Below, in pieces: positions 28,741-37,168 of a DNA stretch of 64,000 nucleotides. The stretch is taken from the NCBI RefSeq assembly GCF_001913155.1, contig NZ_CP018760.1:2666001-2730000 (forward strand). The letters run 5' to 3'. The translations under genes and the position numbers were made by a program. This stretch comes from Maribacter hydrothermalis. GTDB lineage: Bacteria > Bacteroidota > Bacteroidia > Flavobacteriales > Flavobacteriaceae. How positions within the stretch are numbered: position 1 is the first letter of the stretch; the number at the start of each line of letters is the position of its first letter. The notes under the pieces were generated by a model, which saw nothing but the letters and a program-made list of their open reading frames with translations, was not told where the DNA came from and made no database searches.

Positions 28741-29262
28741 CTATTTTCTTGTGGCGTAAACGATATAATATCTAGGGGTAAATAATCTTAGAAGAGGTCT
28801 TAAGCCAATTTTCTTAACGGGGTTTGTCCATTTTTGTGAATCCTGTATTTCCCATCCGGCTTTTTCCAACAACCAATTAAATTGCCAATCTTCAAATTCA
28901 TGGTAGTGCCTGTCCCATTTATCTGTTCTACTTCTATATGCTGGAGAAAACCACAATCTTAATGGTATACTGGCTACTAATTTTTTTGATTTAATGTTAG
29001 ATAAAATGTGTAATGGGCCTAGTAAATGTTCAAAAATCTCAAAAGCAGTTACCACTTCGGCATCTGTATGTACAACAGAAGAAAAATCTAAATCTAGGTC
29101 TTCACCGATAGTGTTTTCTACTTCATACCCATCTTTTACCATTATTTTGGTAAACGGATTTTCTACACCTAAATCTAAAATTGATTCATTATGGGCTACA
29201 TGTTTACGCAAAAAATGTAGCGTATGTTTATAGCGTTTATTAGGAAAACTGTTTTCGTACAT
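28741..29262 (-). CDS. Class I SAM-dependent methyltransferase-like protein
   Basis: A 173-residue protein with a Methyltransf_11-like fold: ESILDLGVENPFTKIM (motif I, with DLGVE in place of the usual GxGxG), EDLDLDFSS, and VVTAFEIFEHLLGP (post-II). The start at 29262 (MYENSFPNKRYKH) is one base after the KASIII stop, so the two are translationally coupled. The altered glycine loop leaves SAM binding likely but not certain. Confidence 0.75.
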   Translation of the reverse strand: MYENSFPNKRYKHTLHFLRKHVAHNESILDLGVENPFTKIMVKDGYEVENTIGEDLDLDFSSVVHTDAEVVTAFEIFEHLLGPLHILSNIKSKKLVASIPLRLWFSPAYRSRTDKWDRHYHEFEDWQFNWLLEKAGWEIQDSQKWTNPVKKIGLRPLLRLFTPRYYIVYATRK

Positions 29263-29263
29263 G

Positions 29264-30322
29264 TTAGATTCTGTATACCATTGCATTGACGTTCATTCCG
29301 GCGCCAACACTTGCAAAGATAACAACATCTCCCTTTTTAATTTCTTGATTTTCTAATTTACCTTGTTTTACCAGGTCAAATAAAGTAGGTATGGTGGCTA
29401 CAGAACTATTACCTAATTTTGATATACTCATAGGCATAATGCCTTCTGGCATGTCTTTTTTGTATAGCTTGTAAAAGCGCTTAATAATTGCTTCGTCCAT
29501 TTTTTCATTGGCCTGATGTATAAATATTTTTTTTACTTCATCAATATTTACACCACTTTCATCTAAACAAGTTGCCATTGCTTTTGGTACATGCGTTACG
29601 GCAAACTCATAAATTTTTCTGCCGAACATTTTTATATAGTAATTGTCATCATCTATTTCTTTATTGTAGGTTTTCCCAAAAAATAGATAGCTTGCTTCGT
29701 CTACGGTAAACGTGGCGGAGTCATGTGCTATAATTTCACCACCGTCCTCTGTTTTTTCTACAATTGCTGCGCCAGCTCCATCAGAATAAATCATAGAATC
29801 GCGATCAAAATCATCAACTACTCTTGACAATGTTTCAGCACCTATTACCAAACATTTAGTAGCTATACCACTTTTTATAAAAGCATTTGCTTGTATCATA
29901 CCTTCAAGCCAACCTGGGCAGCCAAAAATTAAATCGTATGCTACACATTTTGGGTTCTTTATTTGTAGTTGATGTTTAACCCTTGTTGCTAAACTTGGTA
30001 ATGTATCTCCCTGGGTATGACCGTAGGTTAGGTCTCCAAAATTATGGGCTACGATAATATAGTCTAATGTTTCTTTGTCTACTTGCGCATTTTCAATGGC
30101 CTTTTCTGCAGCAAAAAAAGCAAGATTAGAGGTTTTGTGTTCTTTTGTAGCATATCTTCTTTCTTCAATACCGGTTATAGCTTTAAATTTTTCAATAATG
30201 ACATCGTTATCATGATTGAAAGTGCTGCCGTCTAAGTTTAGAAATTTATGGTTATTGAAGTCTTTATTGGTGATTTTTAAACTAGGAATATAGCTTCCTG
30301 TTCCCGTAATAGATATACTCAT
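29264..30322 (-). CDS. 3-oxoacyl-ACP synthase III (FabH-like)
   Basis: A 352-residue ketosynthase III. The catalytic Cys135 is in IFGCPGWLEG, the His in FIHQANEKMD, and the Asn in KLGNSSVATIPT. The start at MSISITGTGSYIPS (30322) fits the family; the upstream ATG at 30388 is rejected. It may start a fatty-acid or polyketide-like chain, or act as an acyltransferase. It leads a tight operon with a methyltransferase and a glycosyltransferase and is not among the fab genes, so primary fatty-acid synthesis is less likely. Confidence 0.88.
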   Translation of the reverse strand: MSISITGTGSYIPSLKITNKDFNNHKFLNLDGSTFNHDNDVIIEKFKAITGIEERRYATKEHKTSNLAFFAAEKAIENAQVDKETLDYIIVAHNFGDLTYGHTQGDTLPSLATRVKHQLQIKNPKCVAYDLIFGCPGWLEGMIQANAFIKSGIATKCLVIGAETLSRVVDDFDRDSMIYSDGAGAAIVEKTEDGGEIIAHDSATFTVDEASYLFFGKTYNKEIDDDNYYIKMFGRKIYEFAVTHVPKAMATCLDESGVNIDEVKKIFIHQANEKMDEAIIKRFYKLYKKDMPEGIMPMSISKLGNSSVATIPTLFDLVKQGKLENQEIKKGDVVIFASVGAGMNVNAMVYRI

Positions 30323-30433
30323 GGTAATTAATTGGATTGCTGAGGAAATATAATAAAAGATTAAACTTTTTTTATGCGTGCATAGCAAGTATTACGATGT
30401 TCAAGAAAGTATCAATAGTATTTAGGTAATTAA

Positions 30434-30466
30434 AAAAGCCTTTTCAGTTTAATGAAAAGGCTTTAT
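30434..30466 (-). terminator. Terminator after gcvP
   Basis: Twelve-base stem AAAGCCTTTTCA (30435-30446)/TGAAAAGGCTTT (30453-30464), followed on the minus strand by a T-run. Confidence 0.85.
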
Positions 30467-30484
30467 AATATAGGGCTGGGACAG

Positions 30485-33337
30485 TTATTCTGCTTCCATG
30501 TATGCTTCTATGGGTGCACATGTACATATTAAATTACGGTCTCCATATGCATCGTCGACTCTACGTACCGATGGCCAAAATTTATTTTCCTTGATATAAG
30601 GTAATGGAAAAGATGCTTTTTGTCTTGTGTACGGAAACTGCCATTCATCTGAAGTTATCATTTCTAACGTGTGTGGCGCATTTTTAAGTACATTATCCGG
30701 TTGATCCAAAGAAGCTTCGTCAATTTCAGCTCTTATGGAAATCATGGCATCACAAAACTTATCTAATTCAACTAAATTTTCACTTTCCGTTGGTTCGATC
30801 ATTACAGTTCCGGCAACAGGAAATGAAACCGTTGGCGCATGAAAACCGTAATCCATTAAACGCTTGGCAATATCTGTAACCTCAATGCCATTGTTTTTAA
30901 ATGGTCTACAGTCTAAAATCATTTCATGGGCCGCTCTACCTTTTTCACCGGTATATAAAACTTCAAACTTGCCTTCTAATCTATGTTTTATATAATTCGC
31001 ATTTAAAATAGCAATTTTAGTAGATTGTGTTAGCCCTTGTTCACCTAGCATTTTAATATAGCTATAAGAAATTAGACATGCTAGAGAACTGCCCCAAGGC
31101 GCTGCTGATATGGCTGTAATTGCTTTTTCTCCGCCAGTAGAAATTAGCGGGTTTCCTGGTAAAAAAGGTACTAATTGTGGCGCAACACAAATTGGTCCAA
31201 CACCAGGGCCACCACCGCCATGTGGAATCGCAAAGGTTTTATGTAGGTTTAGGTGACATACATCAGCTCCAATTGTTGCGGGATTAGTTAATCCTACTTG
31301 AGCATTCATATTTGCCCCGTCCATATATACTTGACCTCCGTTGTCGTGAATTAATTTGGTAATTTGCTTGATTGAAGACTCAAAAACACCGTGCGTAGAA
31401 GGGTAAGTTACCATTAATGCAGCTAGTTTGTCTGCATGTAATTTGGCTTTCTCTTCTAAATCTGCTACGTCTATATTTCCTTTTTCATCGGTTTTGGTAA
31501 CAATAACCTTCATGCCGGCCATTACAGCAGAAGCAGGATTTGTGCCATGGGCCGATGACGGAATTAAACATATATTTCGCTCGGAATCTCCTCTAGATTC
31601 GTGGTAGGCACGTATAACCATTAGCCCTGCATATTCACCTTGTGCACCGGAGTTAGGTTGTAAAGAGGTGTCGGCAAAGCCTGTAATTATTGATAAGTCT
31701 TTCGCAAGATCTTTAAGGACAGTTTGGTAACCTTCAGCTTGATCAATAGGAACAAATGGATGAATATTTCCCCAATTCGTCATGCTAAGAGGTAACATTT
31801 CAGTAGCGGCATTTAATTTCATAGTACAGCTACCCAACGAAATCATACTATGGTTTAATGCTAAATCTTTACGCTCTAATTTTTTAATATAGCGCATAAG
31901 CTCAGTTTCTGAATGGTAAGAATTAAAAACTTTATTCTCCATGAAAGTACTTGTACGCTGTAATTCTGAAGGTATAGAGGTGCCGTTAAGAAGTGCGGTA
32001 ATTTCTATAGACGTCTTACCTAAGGCTTCGGCAAAAACAGAAATGATTTGATTTAGATCTTTAATAGAAGTTGCTTCATTAATAGCTATTGAAACCGTAT
32101 TATTGTCAACATATAAAAAGTTGACTTCGTTTTTTTCTGCAATTAATCTAACTTTTTTAGCATCTACCTTAACTGTAATTGTATCAAAATAAGTACTATT
32201 TTCTTGGTATATACCTAAGTTTTCTAACGCATCTACGAGAGTGGTAGTGGTTCTGTGAATTTTGTTTGCGATATACTTTAAGCCTTTAGGTCCATGATAA
32301 ACGCCATACATACCTGCCATTACCGCTAATAAAACTTGGGCAGTACAGATGTTAGATGTTGCCTTATCTCTTTTAATATGCTGTTCCCTAGTTTGCAATG
32401 CCATTCGTAAAGCGGGCTTTCCGTCAGTGTCTTTTGTTACGCCAATAATACGGCCTGGGATACTTCTCTTGTATTCCTCTTTAGTTGCAAAAAATGCAGC
32501 ATGTGGACCACCATATCCTAATGGAATACCAAAACGTTGCGTTGTGCCAACTACCACATCAACACCAATTTCACCTGGAGGGGTTAATAACACCAAGCTC
32601 ATAATATCAGCTGCTACGGCTACTTTTATGTCTTTTTCTTTGGCTTTTTGTACAAAACTTGAGTAGTCATTTACTTGTCCATATTTTCCTGGATATTGTA
32701 AAAGAATTCCATAAAATTCATCCTCAAATTTAAATTCTTCATGATTTCCGACAACCAATTCAATACCTAATGGAGTTGAACGTGTTTTTAATAAGGACAA
32801 TGTTTGTGGTAATACTTCTTCCGAAACAAAGAATTTTTGAACATCGTTCTTTTTTTGATCACGACTTCTAACTTCGAACAACATGGTCATTGCTTCAGCT
32901 GCAGCGGTACTTTCATCTAACAAAGAGGCATTTGCTAATTCCATACCAGTTAAGTCTGTAACTATGGTTTGGAAATTTAGCAATGCTTCTAACCTGCCTT
33001 GAGCTATTTCTGCTTGGTAGGGTGTATAAGCGGTATACCAACCCGGATTTTCTAAAATATTACGCTTTATTACTGACGGGGTTAAACTTTCGTGGTAGCC
33101 TAGGCCAATGTACGACCTAAAAACTTTATTCTTTTTAGACAATGCTTCAATATGTGCTAAAAATTTATGCTCACTCATTGGGGCGTCTAATTTTAATGGC
33201 GCCTTAAGCCGAATGTCTTCAGGTATGGTCTCATAGATCAATTGTTCTAAATTATCAACCCCTACCTTCTTGAACATTGAGTTTAAATCTTCCTCCCTAA
33301 TGCCGATATGGCGTAAAGCAAACACGTCAGTTTTCAT
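30485..33337 (-). CDS. gcvP: Glycine dehydrogenase (aminomethyl-transferring), single chain
   Basis: A 950-residue P-protein of the glycine cleavage system. It decarboxylates glycine with PLP and loads lipoyl-GcvH. The PLP lysine is Lys700 in HLNLHKTFAIPHGGGGPG. The N-terminal half repeats the fold without the lysine, as in other single-chain forms. Other signatures are RHIGIREEDL, YTPYQAEIAQGRLE and SLGSCTMKLNA. Length is standard and no defects are seen. gcvT and gcvH are not nearby, as is common in this phylum. Confidence 0.98.
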   Translation of the reverse strand: MKTDVFALRHIGIREEDLNSMFKKVGVDNLEQLIYETIPEDIRLKAPLKLDAPMSEHKFLAHIEALSKKNKVFRSYIGLGYHESLTPSVIKRNILENPGWYTAYTPYQAEIAQGRLEALLNFQTIVTDLTGMELANASLLDESTAAAEAMTMLFEVRSRDQKKNDVQKFFVSEEVLPQTLSLLKTRSTPLGIELVVGNHEEFKFEDEFYGILLQYPGKYGQVNDYSSFVQKAKEKDIKVAVAADIMSLVLLTPPGEIGVDVVVGTTQRFGIPLGYGGPHAAFFATKEEYKRSIPGRIIGVTKDTDGKPALRMALQTREQHIKRDKATSNICTAQVLLAVMAGMYGVYHGPKGLKYIANKIHRTTTTLVDALENLGIYQENSTYFDTITVKVDAKKVRLIAEKNEVNFLYVDNNTVSIAINEATSIKDLNQIISVFAEALGKTSIEITALLNGTSIPSELQRTSTFMENKVFNSYHSETELMRYIKKLERKDLALNHSMISLGSCTMKLNAATEMLPLSMTNWGNIHPFVPIDQAEGYQTVLKDLAKDLSIITGFADTSLQPNSGAQGEYAGLMVIRAYHESRGDSERNICLIPSSAHGTNPASAVMAGMKVIVTKTDEKGNIDVADLEEKAKLHADKLAALMVTYPSTHGVFESSIKQITKLIHDNGGQVYMDGANMNAQVGLTNPATIGADVCHLNLHKTFAIPHGGGGPGVGPICVAPQLVPFLPGNPLISTGGEKAITAISAAPWGSSLACLISYSYIKMLGEQGLTQSTKIAILNANYIKHRLEGKFEVLYTGEKGRAAHEMILDCRPFKNNGIEVTDIAKRLMDYGFHAPTVSFPVAGTVMIEPTESENLVELDKFCDAMISIRAEIDEASLDQPDNVLKNAPHTLEMITSDEWQFPYTRQKASFPLPYIKENKFWPSVRRVDDAYGDRNLICTCAPIEAYMEAE

Positions 33338-33453
33338 AGATGTTTTGTTATATAATGTACAAAATTACCACTTTTATGTGTGTAAATTATAGTCTTTTGT
33401 CGTATGTAATACGAAAGTTTTTAACCAAAACAATGGGTTATAAACACTTTACC

Positions 33454-33461
33454 TACTTTTG
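33454..33461 (+). promoter_or_regulatory. -7 box immediately before a UbiA-like gene
   Basis: TACTTTTG fits TAnnTTTG and ends only four bases before the ATG at 33466. If used, the transcript would start at or next to the start codon. Confidence 0.4.
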
Positions 33462-33465
33462 TTGC

Positions 33466-34299
33466 ATGACCATAATCAAAAGAATTTTTGATTTTTATCT
33501 TGATGCCAGTATTCATGTGGCTTTGGCCATCTTTAGCTTGGTTCAAGTTACGGCTCTTTCGCTAGGCATAAACGTGCCTAAAGAGTTATATTTTTTAATT
33601 TTTTTTGGATCTATTGCGTGTTATAATTTTGTAAAGTACGGGGTTGAAGCAGAAAAGTATATTCTATTGGCAAATAGGTATCATAAAAACATCCAATTTT
33701 TTAGTTTTGGGTGTTTGTTAATCGCTTTTTATCAGCTATTTTTTTTATCTGAAAAAGTTATTTTAGCCCTGTTGGTTTTAATGGCAGTTACGGGACTTTA
33801 TGCCCTGCCAGTTTTGCCTAAACATAAAAATTTTAGAAGTTTAAGTGGACTGAAAATATTAATAGTAGCCTTGGTATGGGCAGGGACAACAGTTGTGTTG
33901 CCTGTTTTTTCGCAATTAGATGTACTATCATGGAATGCAAAAGTTGAAACTTTTCAGCGTTTTATGTTTGTGCTTGTACTTTTAGTGCCTTTTGAAATAA
34001 GAGATTTAAAATATGATAGTGCTTTATTGAAAACTTTGCCTCAACGCATAGGAGTTAAAGCTACTAAAATTATAGGTGTAAGTTGGATAGCTTTATTTTA
34101 TTTTAGCACCTTTTTGAAAAATGATATAAGCCAAGTAATTCTTATAACCAATACGAGTCTTGCATTAGTTTTAAGCTATGTAATTTATGTTACTAAGGTG
34201 AATCAGAAAAAATATTTTGCATCTTTTTGGGTAGAGGCTTTACCCTTGTTTTGGTATATGCTATTATTTGTACTTAGTAAGTATTTTACTTTGTTTTAG
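33466..34299 (+). CDS. UbiA-like integral membrane protein
   Basis: A 277-residue protein with about eight hydrophobic helices. The segment FEIRDLKYDSALLKTLPQRIGVKATKIIG resembles the second Asp-rich motif and the following TLP-G pattern of UbiA prenyltransferases. The first Asp-rich motif in the first half is not evident: only NFVKYGVEAEKYI is in the right place. It may be a divergent family member without classical activity. The start at 33466 (MTIIKRIFDFYLD) is chosen because the upstream in-frame codons include the region antisense to the gcvP leader. Confidence 0.6.
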   Translation: MTIIKRIFDFYLDASIHVALAIFSLVQVTALSLGINVPKELYFLIFFGSIACYNFVKYGVEAEKYILLANRYHKNIQFFSFGCLLIAFYQLFFLSEKVILALLVLMAVTGLYALPVLPKHKNFRSLSGLKILIVALVWAGTTVVLPVFSQLDVLSWNAKVETFQRFMFVLVLLVPFEIRDLKYDSALLKTLPQRIGVKATKIIGVSWIALFYFSTFLKNDISQVILITNTSLALVLSYVIYVTKVNQKKYFASFWVEALPLFWYMLLFVLSKYFTLF

Positions 34300-34516
34300 C
34301 GCAAATTTCTTTCATTTTCTTTTTATCGTCTTCAGATAAAACTGCTAACCTTGCTTGATCACATAATGTAGTCAATTTTTTATTTTTAACGCTATGTTTA
34401 GTACATGTTTTGCACAGGATTAGATGAAACCTTAATTTTATTTTTTCCCAACCAGAAGCCTCTTTATATTGGACTTTATTGCAAATAGTTGCAGCTTTTT
34501 CACAAGACATCATCAT
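34286..34516 (-). CDS. Small ZAS-type anti-sigma-like protein
   Basis: A 76-residue soluble protein that follows the ECF sigma factor gene with 2 nt between stop and start. Its centre has FHLILCKTCTKHS, i.e. His-x3-Cys-x2-Cys, the zinc-binding anti-sigma (ZAS) motif. There is no membrane helix. A role in holding or tuning the adjacent sigma factor is inferred from motif and position. Three consecutive ATG codons (34516, 34513, 34510) leave the exact start open. Confidence 0.7.
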   Translation of the reverse strand: MMMSCEKAATICNKVQYKEASGWEKIKLRFHLILCKTCTKHSVKNKKLTTLCDQARLAVLSEDDKKKMKEICAKTK

Positions 34517-34518
34517 AA

Positions 34519-35073
34519 TTAAAACCAATTTTGATTTAAACAACCCATTAAACCTGTTCTGGCTCTATGAATCATAACCCAAAGATTAGACGCATTTATT
34601 CCAAGCGCATTACAAATATCTTCAGTTTCCATTCCTTCAATGGTTTTCATGATAAAAACCTGAGCCTGTTTTTTTGGTAATTTAGAAATGCAGTTTTGGA
34701 TTGCTTGCCCTAATTCTTCATTCTCCATTGCATCGTTTTCAAAATTACTGTTAGGGTCGGCAATTCGCTCTTCTAACCAATCTCCTTCGGCATCGGTCTG
34801 CGTACTATAGCTCATTCTAACCTCTGCTTTTCCTTTTTTGGAATTTGATTTTCGATAATGGTCAATTACTTTTCGTTTAAGAATTGCAATTAGCCATGTT
34901 CGTTCTGCGGCATCACCTTTAAAGTTTTTTGCAGATTTAAGACCAGCAATAAAAGTTTCTTGAACAAGGTCTTTTGCGATTTCGGTATCACTAACTCTTG
35001 TAACAGCATAATTGAATAGATAGTCGGCATATAAGTCTACCCAAGTATCAGGATGTAGTTGGTGTGTTTCCAT
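34519..35073 (-). CDS. ECF-type RNA polymerase sigma factor
   Basis: A 184-residue group IV sigma factor. Region 2 contains YLFNYAVTRVSDTEIAKDLVQETFI. Region 4 contains ISKLPKKQAQVFIMKTIEGMETEDICNALGI, with a helix-turn-helix ending NLWVMIHRAR. It is co-transcribed with a ZAS-type partner and divergent from a rhodanese gene. The two promoters share an inverted 10-bp sequence, which hints at autoregulation. Confidence 0.93.
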   Translation of the reverse strand: METHQLHPDTWVDLYADYLFNYAVTRVSDTEIAKDLVQETFIAGLKSAKNFKGDAAERTWLIAILKRKVIDHYRKSNSKKGKAEVRMSYSTQTDAEGDWLEERIADPNSNFENDAMENEELGQAIQNCISKLPKKQAQVFIMKTIEGMETEDICNALGINASNLWVMIHRARTGLMGCLNQNWF

Positions 35074-35089
35074 TTTTTATTCTGCCCTT

Positions 35090-35127
35090 CAAAAGTAATT
35101 TAATTTTACCGATTATGATTACTTTTG
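35090..35127. promoter_or_regulatory. Inverted promoter pair between sigma factor and rhodanese genes
   Basis: CAAAAGTAAT (35090-35099) and ATTACTTTTG (35118-35127) are perfect reverse complements. Each reads TACTTTTG, a TAnnTTTG -7 box, toward its own gene. Neither has an obvious TTG -33 element. Confidence 0.55.
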
Positions 35128-35145
35128 GGTATAATCGCTAATGCC

Positions 35146-35502
35146 ATGAAAAATTTTTTGCTTTTTGTCCTATTCGTAAGTGTCCAGTTTGCCTACGCCC
35201 AAATAGAAACAAAATCTATAAAAGAATTTACAGGTTTTAATAAAGCAACAGAGGTATTGCTAGATGTAAGAACCGTTGAAGAATTTAATGAAGGTTGTAT
35301 TGATGGCGCTTTAAATATAGATTGGTTTTCTCAAGATTTTAATAAACAAGTTGCATCTATTGATAAGAATAAAACAATTTATGTTTATTGTAAAATAGGA
35401 GGTAGAAGTTTAAAATCACAAGCTAGATTAAAAGAACTTGGATTTTTACATGTAATTAATCTTGATGGAGGCTACGATCTATGGTCTAGTGCTAATAAAT
35501 AA
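35146..35502 (+). CDS. Exported rhodanese-like domain protein
   Basis: A 118-residue protein with a signal peptide (MKNFLLFVLFVSVQFAYAQ, start 35146) and a single rhodanese domain: VLLDVRTVEEFNEGCIDGALNI, then the active-site loop YVYCKIGGRSLKSQ with the nucleophilic Cys. It should act on sulfur or thiol species in the periplasm. It shares a control region with the ECF sigma factor, so it may belong to that stress response. This is inference. Confidence 0.88.
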   Translation: MKNFLLFVLFVSVQFAYAQIETKSIKEFTGFNKATEVLLDVRTVEEFNEGCIDGALNIDWFSQDFNKQVASIDKNKTIYVYCKIGGRSLKSQARLKELGFLHVINLDGGYDLWSSANK

Positions 35503-35964
35503 GAAATGTTATGCTATTTAGAATCAGAGCTATATTGAATACGTAACGTGATCATTAAAAAAATTAAATCCGAATTGTTTGTACAGAATTTATTGAGTTG
35601 TTCCTTCGATTTCACCCATTGGTTATAGTGGGCTGATTTTCTTTTTAAAATAAGTATCTCCTATTATTTGAATAATAAAAATGAGGTCAAATATTATACG
35701 AGCGGTAATAGGTAATGATGGCGCTAAAACGGAAGCTAGTGTCGAAGTTAGAACCGCTTCCAAATTCAAAATTTTAACCATTTACCCACGAGGTATTTTA
35801 TTCTTTATATCCTAGTTCTTTTTTAGTAATGTGGCGTACTAGAAAATAGTTCGAAAGACCTAAAAAATGTGCTTTTCAAAAGGTGAAATTTTTGATTTTT
35901 TTCTAAACTAGCATATCCATTATTATATTATTTTTACAACACAATTAAATTTCAAAGTAAAATA
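35503..35964. other. Intergenic stretch of about 460 bp without a supported gene
   Basis: AT-rich and not repetitive as far as I can see. The only readable short frame (ATG at 35681, 44 codons, plus strand) has no recognisable motif, so I do not call it. The stretch ends in the terminator of the minus-strand metzincin gene. Confidence 0.5.
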
Positions 35965-36000
35965 ATAAAGGGCGACTATCAGTGATAATCGCCCTTTTAA
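35965..36000 (-). terminator. Terminator after the cadherin-metzincin gene
   Basis: AAAGGGCGA pairs with TCGCCCTTT around a 13-nt loop. On the minus strand it is followed by a T-rich tract. Confidence 0.75.
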
Positions 36001-36017
36001 ATGTTGTTTTTAATACT

Positions 36018-37028
36018 TTAATTTTCTAGTATTAATTTATTTGCCAAAAACAGAATTATTTCTTCCTCTGTAAGTCCTGCTGGTAAGTCATTGTCATAAG
36101 CTAACCTAATGATCTCTTTTTCAGTTTCTAGAAAATCATGGTCGTTACTAATGTTTGAGCACATGAAACTATTTTCAGTCTCACACTTTTCTGAATGGCC
36201 AAAACCAAGAGCATGTCCTAATTCATGTTTAAATAATATGGACGAAGAAACTGAAAGCCATATTCTACTAGTACTTAATATAGAATTGCTGTTAGAAGTC
36301 ATGGCATACCCATTATATGTTTTACCATTTATGATGGCGAACATATCTTCCCATAATGCTTCAACATCAGCGGTCTCGCCTAAAAACAAATGTGCATTTG
36401 ATGCTTCTTTCGTTTCTACAATGGAAATATTGAAATCACTGTTTTCAAAAAGTACATTGTATTCTTCAATAACACCTTCAACAATGGTTTTAAATTCTGG
36501 GTTAGATCCATCTAAATATATTTTCATTGGGGCTACCCAACGGCTATTATTTAATAACGCTGTATGGGTTGGAGATTGCCATAATGTCAAATAATTGAAA
36601 TAGGCTATCGTTTCTTTTTGACTTTCCGATAATAAATCATATTCATTTATATCATTTATTTCTAGTTCAAAATTTTTATCAACTAGTATAGTCCCGTCAA
36701 AAACAGAAACTGTAAAAGGTAGTGTCGCCTCTGTTTCAAAATCAAGAATTAAATTACTACCTATGGTAACTTCACCAGTATTTTCGTTGATTTCCAATCC
36801 GCTTTCATCATCAATACTATAAGTTAGTTCATTATCATCGCTGTCTAATGCACTTATGGTTCCTATTACTGTTCCTGCTAAAGAATGCTCATCTGCCGAA
36901 AATGCCTGTGCATTTATTATTGGGGCATTATTTTCGCCTTCCTCGTTTAATTCAGTGGTTAGTGTTTCAGAATCAGTACTACATGCTAGCGCAAGTAATG
37001 TTATTATTGGAAAAATGACTTTTTTCAT
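36018..37028 (-). CDS. Lipoprotein with cadherin-like domain and metzincin protease domain
   Basis: A 336-residue exported lipoprotein; the lipobox LALAC has Cys16. Residues 33-127 form a cadherin-like repeat (NAPIINAQAFSADEHSLAG ... VTIGSNLILDFE ... EINDIN). The C-terminal half carries the zinc motif HELGHALGFGH (His268, Glu269, His272, His278) and a plausible Met-turn at Met289 (SFMCSN), the hallmarks of metzincin peptidases such as matrixins. It probably cleaves surface or environmental protein. It stands alone with its own terminator. Confidence 0.85.
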   Translation of the reverse strand: MKKVIFPIITLLALACSTDSETLTTELNEEGENNAPIINAQAFSADEHSLAGTVIGTISALDSDDNELTYSIDDESGLEINENTGEVTIGSNLILDFETEATLPFTVSVFDGTILVDKNFELEINDINEYDLLSESQKETIAYFNYLTLWQSPTHTALLNNSRWVAPMKIYLDGSNPEFKTIVEGVIEEYNVLFENSDFNISIVETKEASNAHLFLGETADVEALWEDMFAIINGKTYNGYAMTSNSNSILSTSRIWLSVSSSILFKHELGHALGFGHSEKCETENSFMCSNISNDHDFLETEKEIIRLAYDNDLPAGLTEEEIILFLANKLILEN

Positions 37029-37168
37029 TGGTATGGTTTACATTTAAGGGTGTAAATTACCTACCCAGCACTAGTGCGAAAATAAAATGTTGTCATCTTT
37101 CTAAAATACAATGTAAATACATAGGATATCGTTGTTTGCCATGCACATTGTATTAAAAATGAAAAAGA

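Noticed and set aside
35681..35815. 44-codon plus-strand frame in the 460-bp spacer
   Set aside because: No hydrophobic or domain pattern and no promoter; too little to call.
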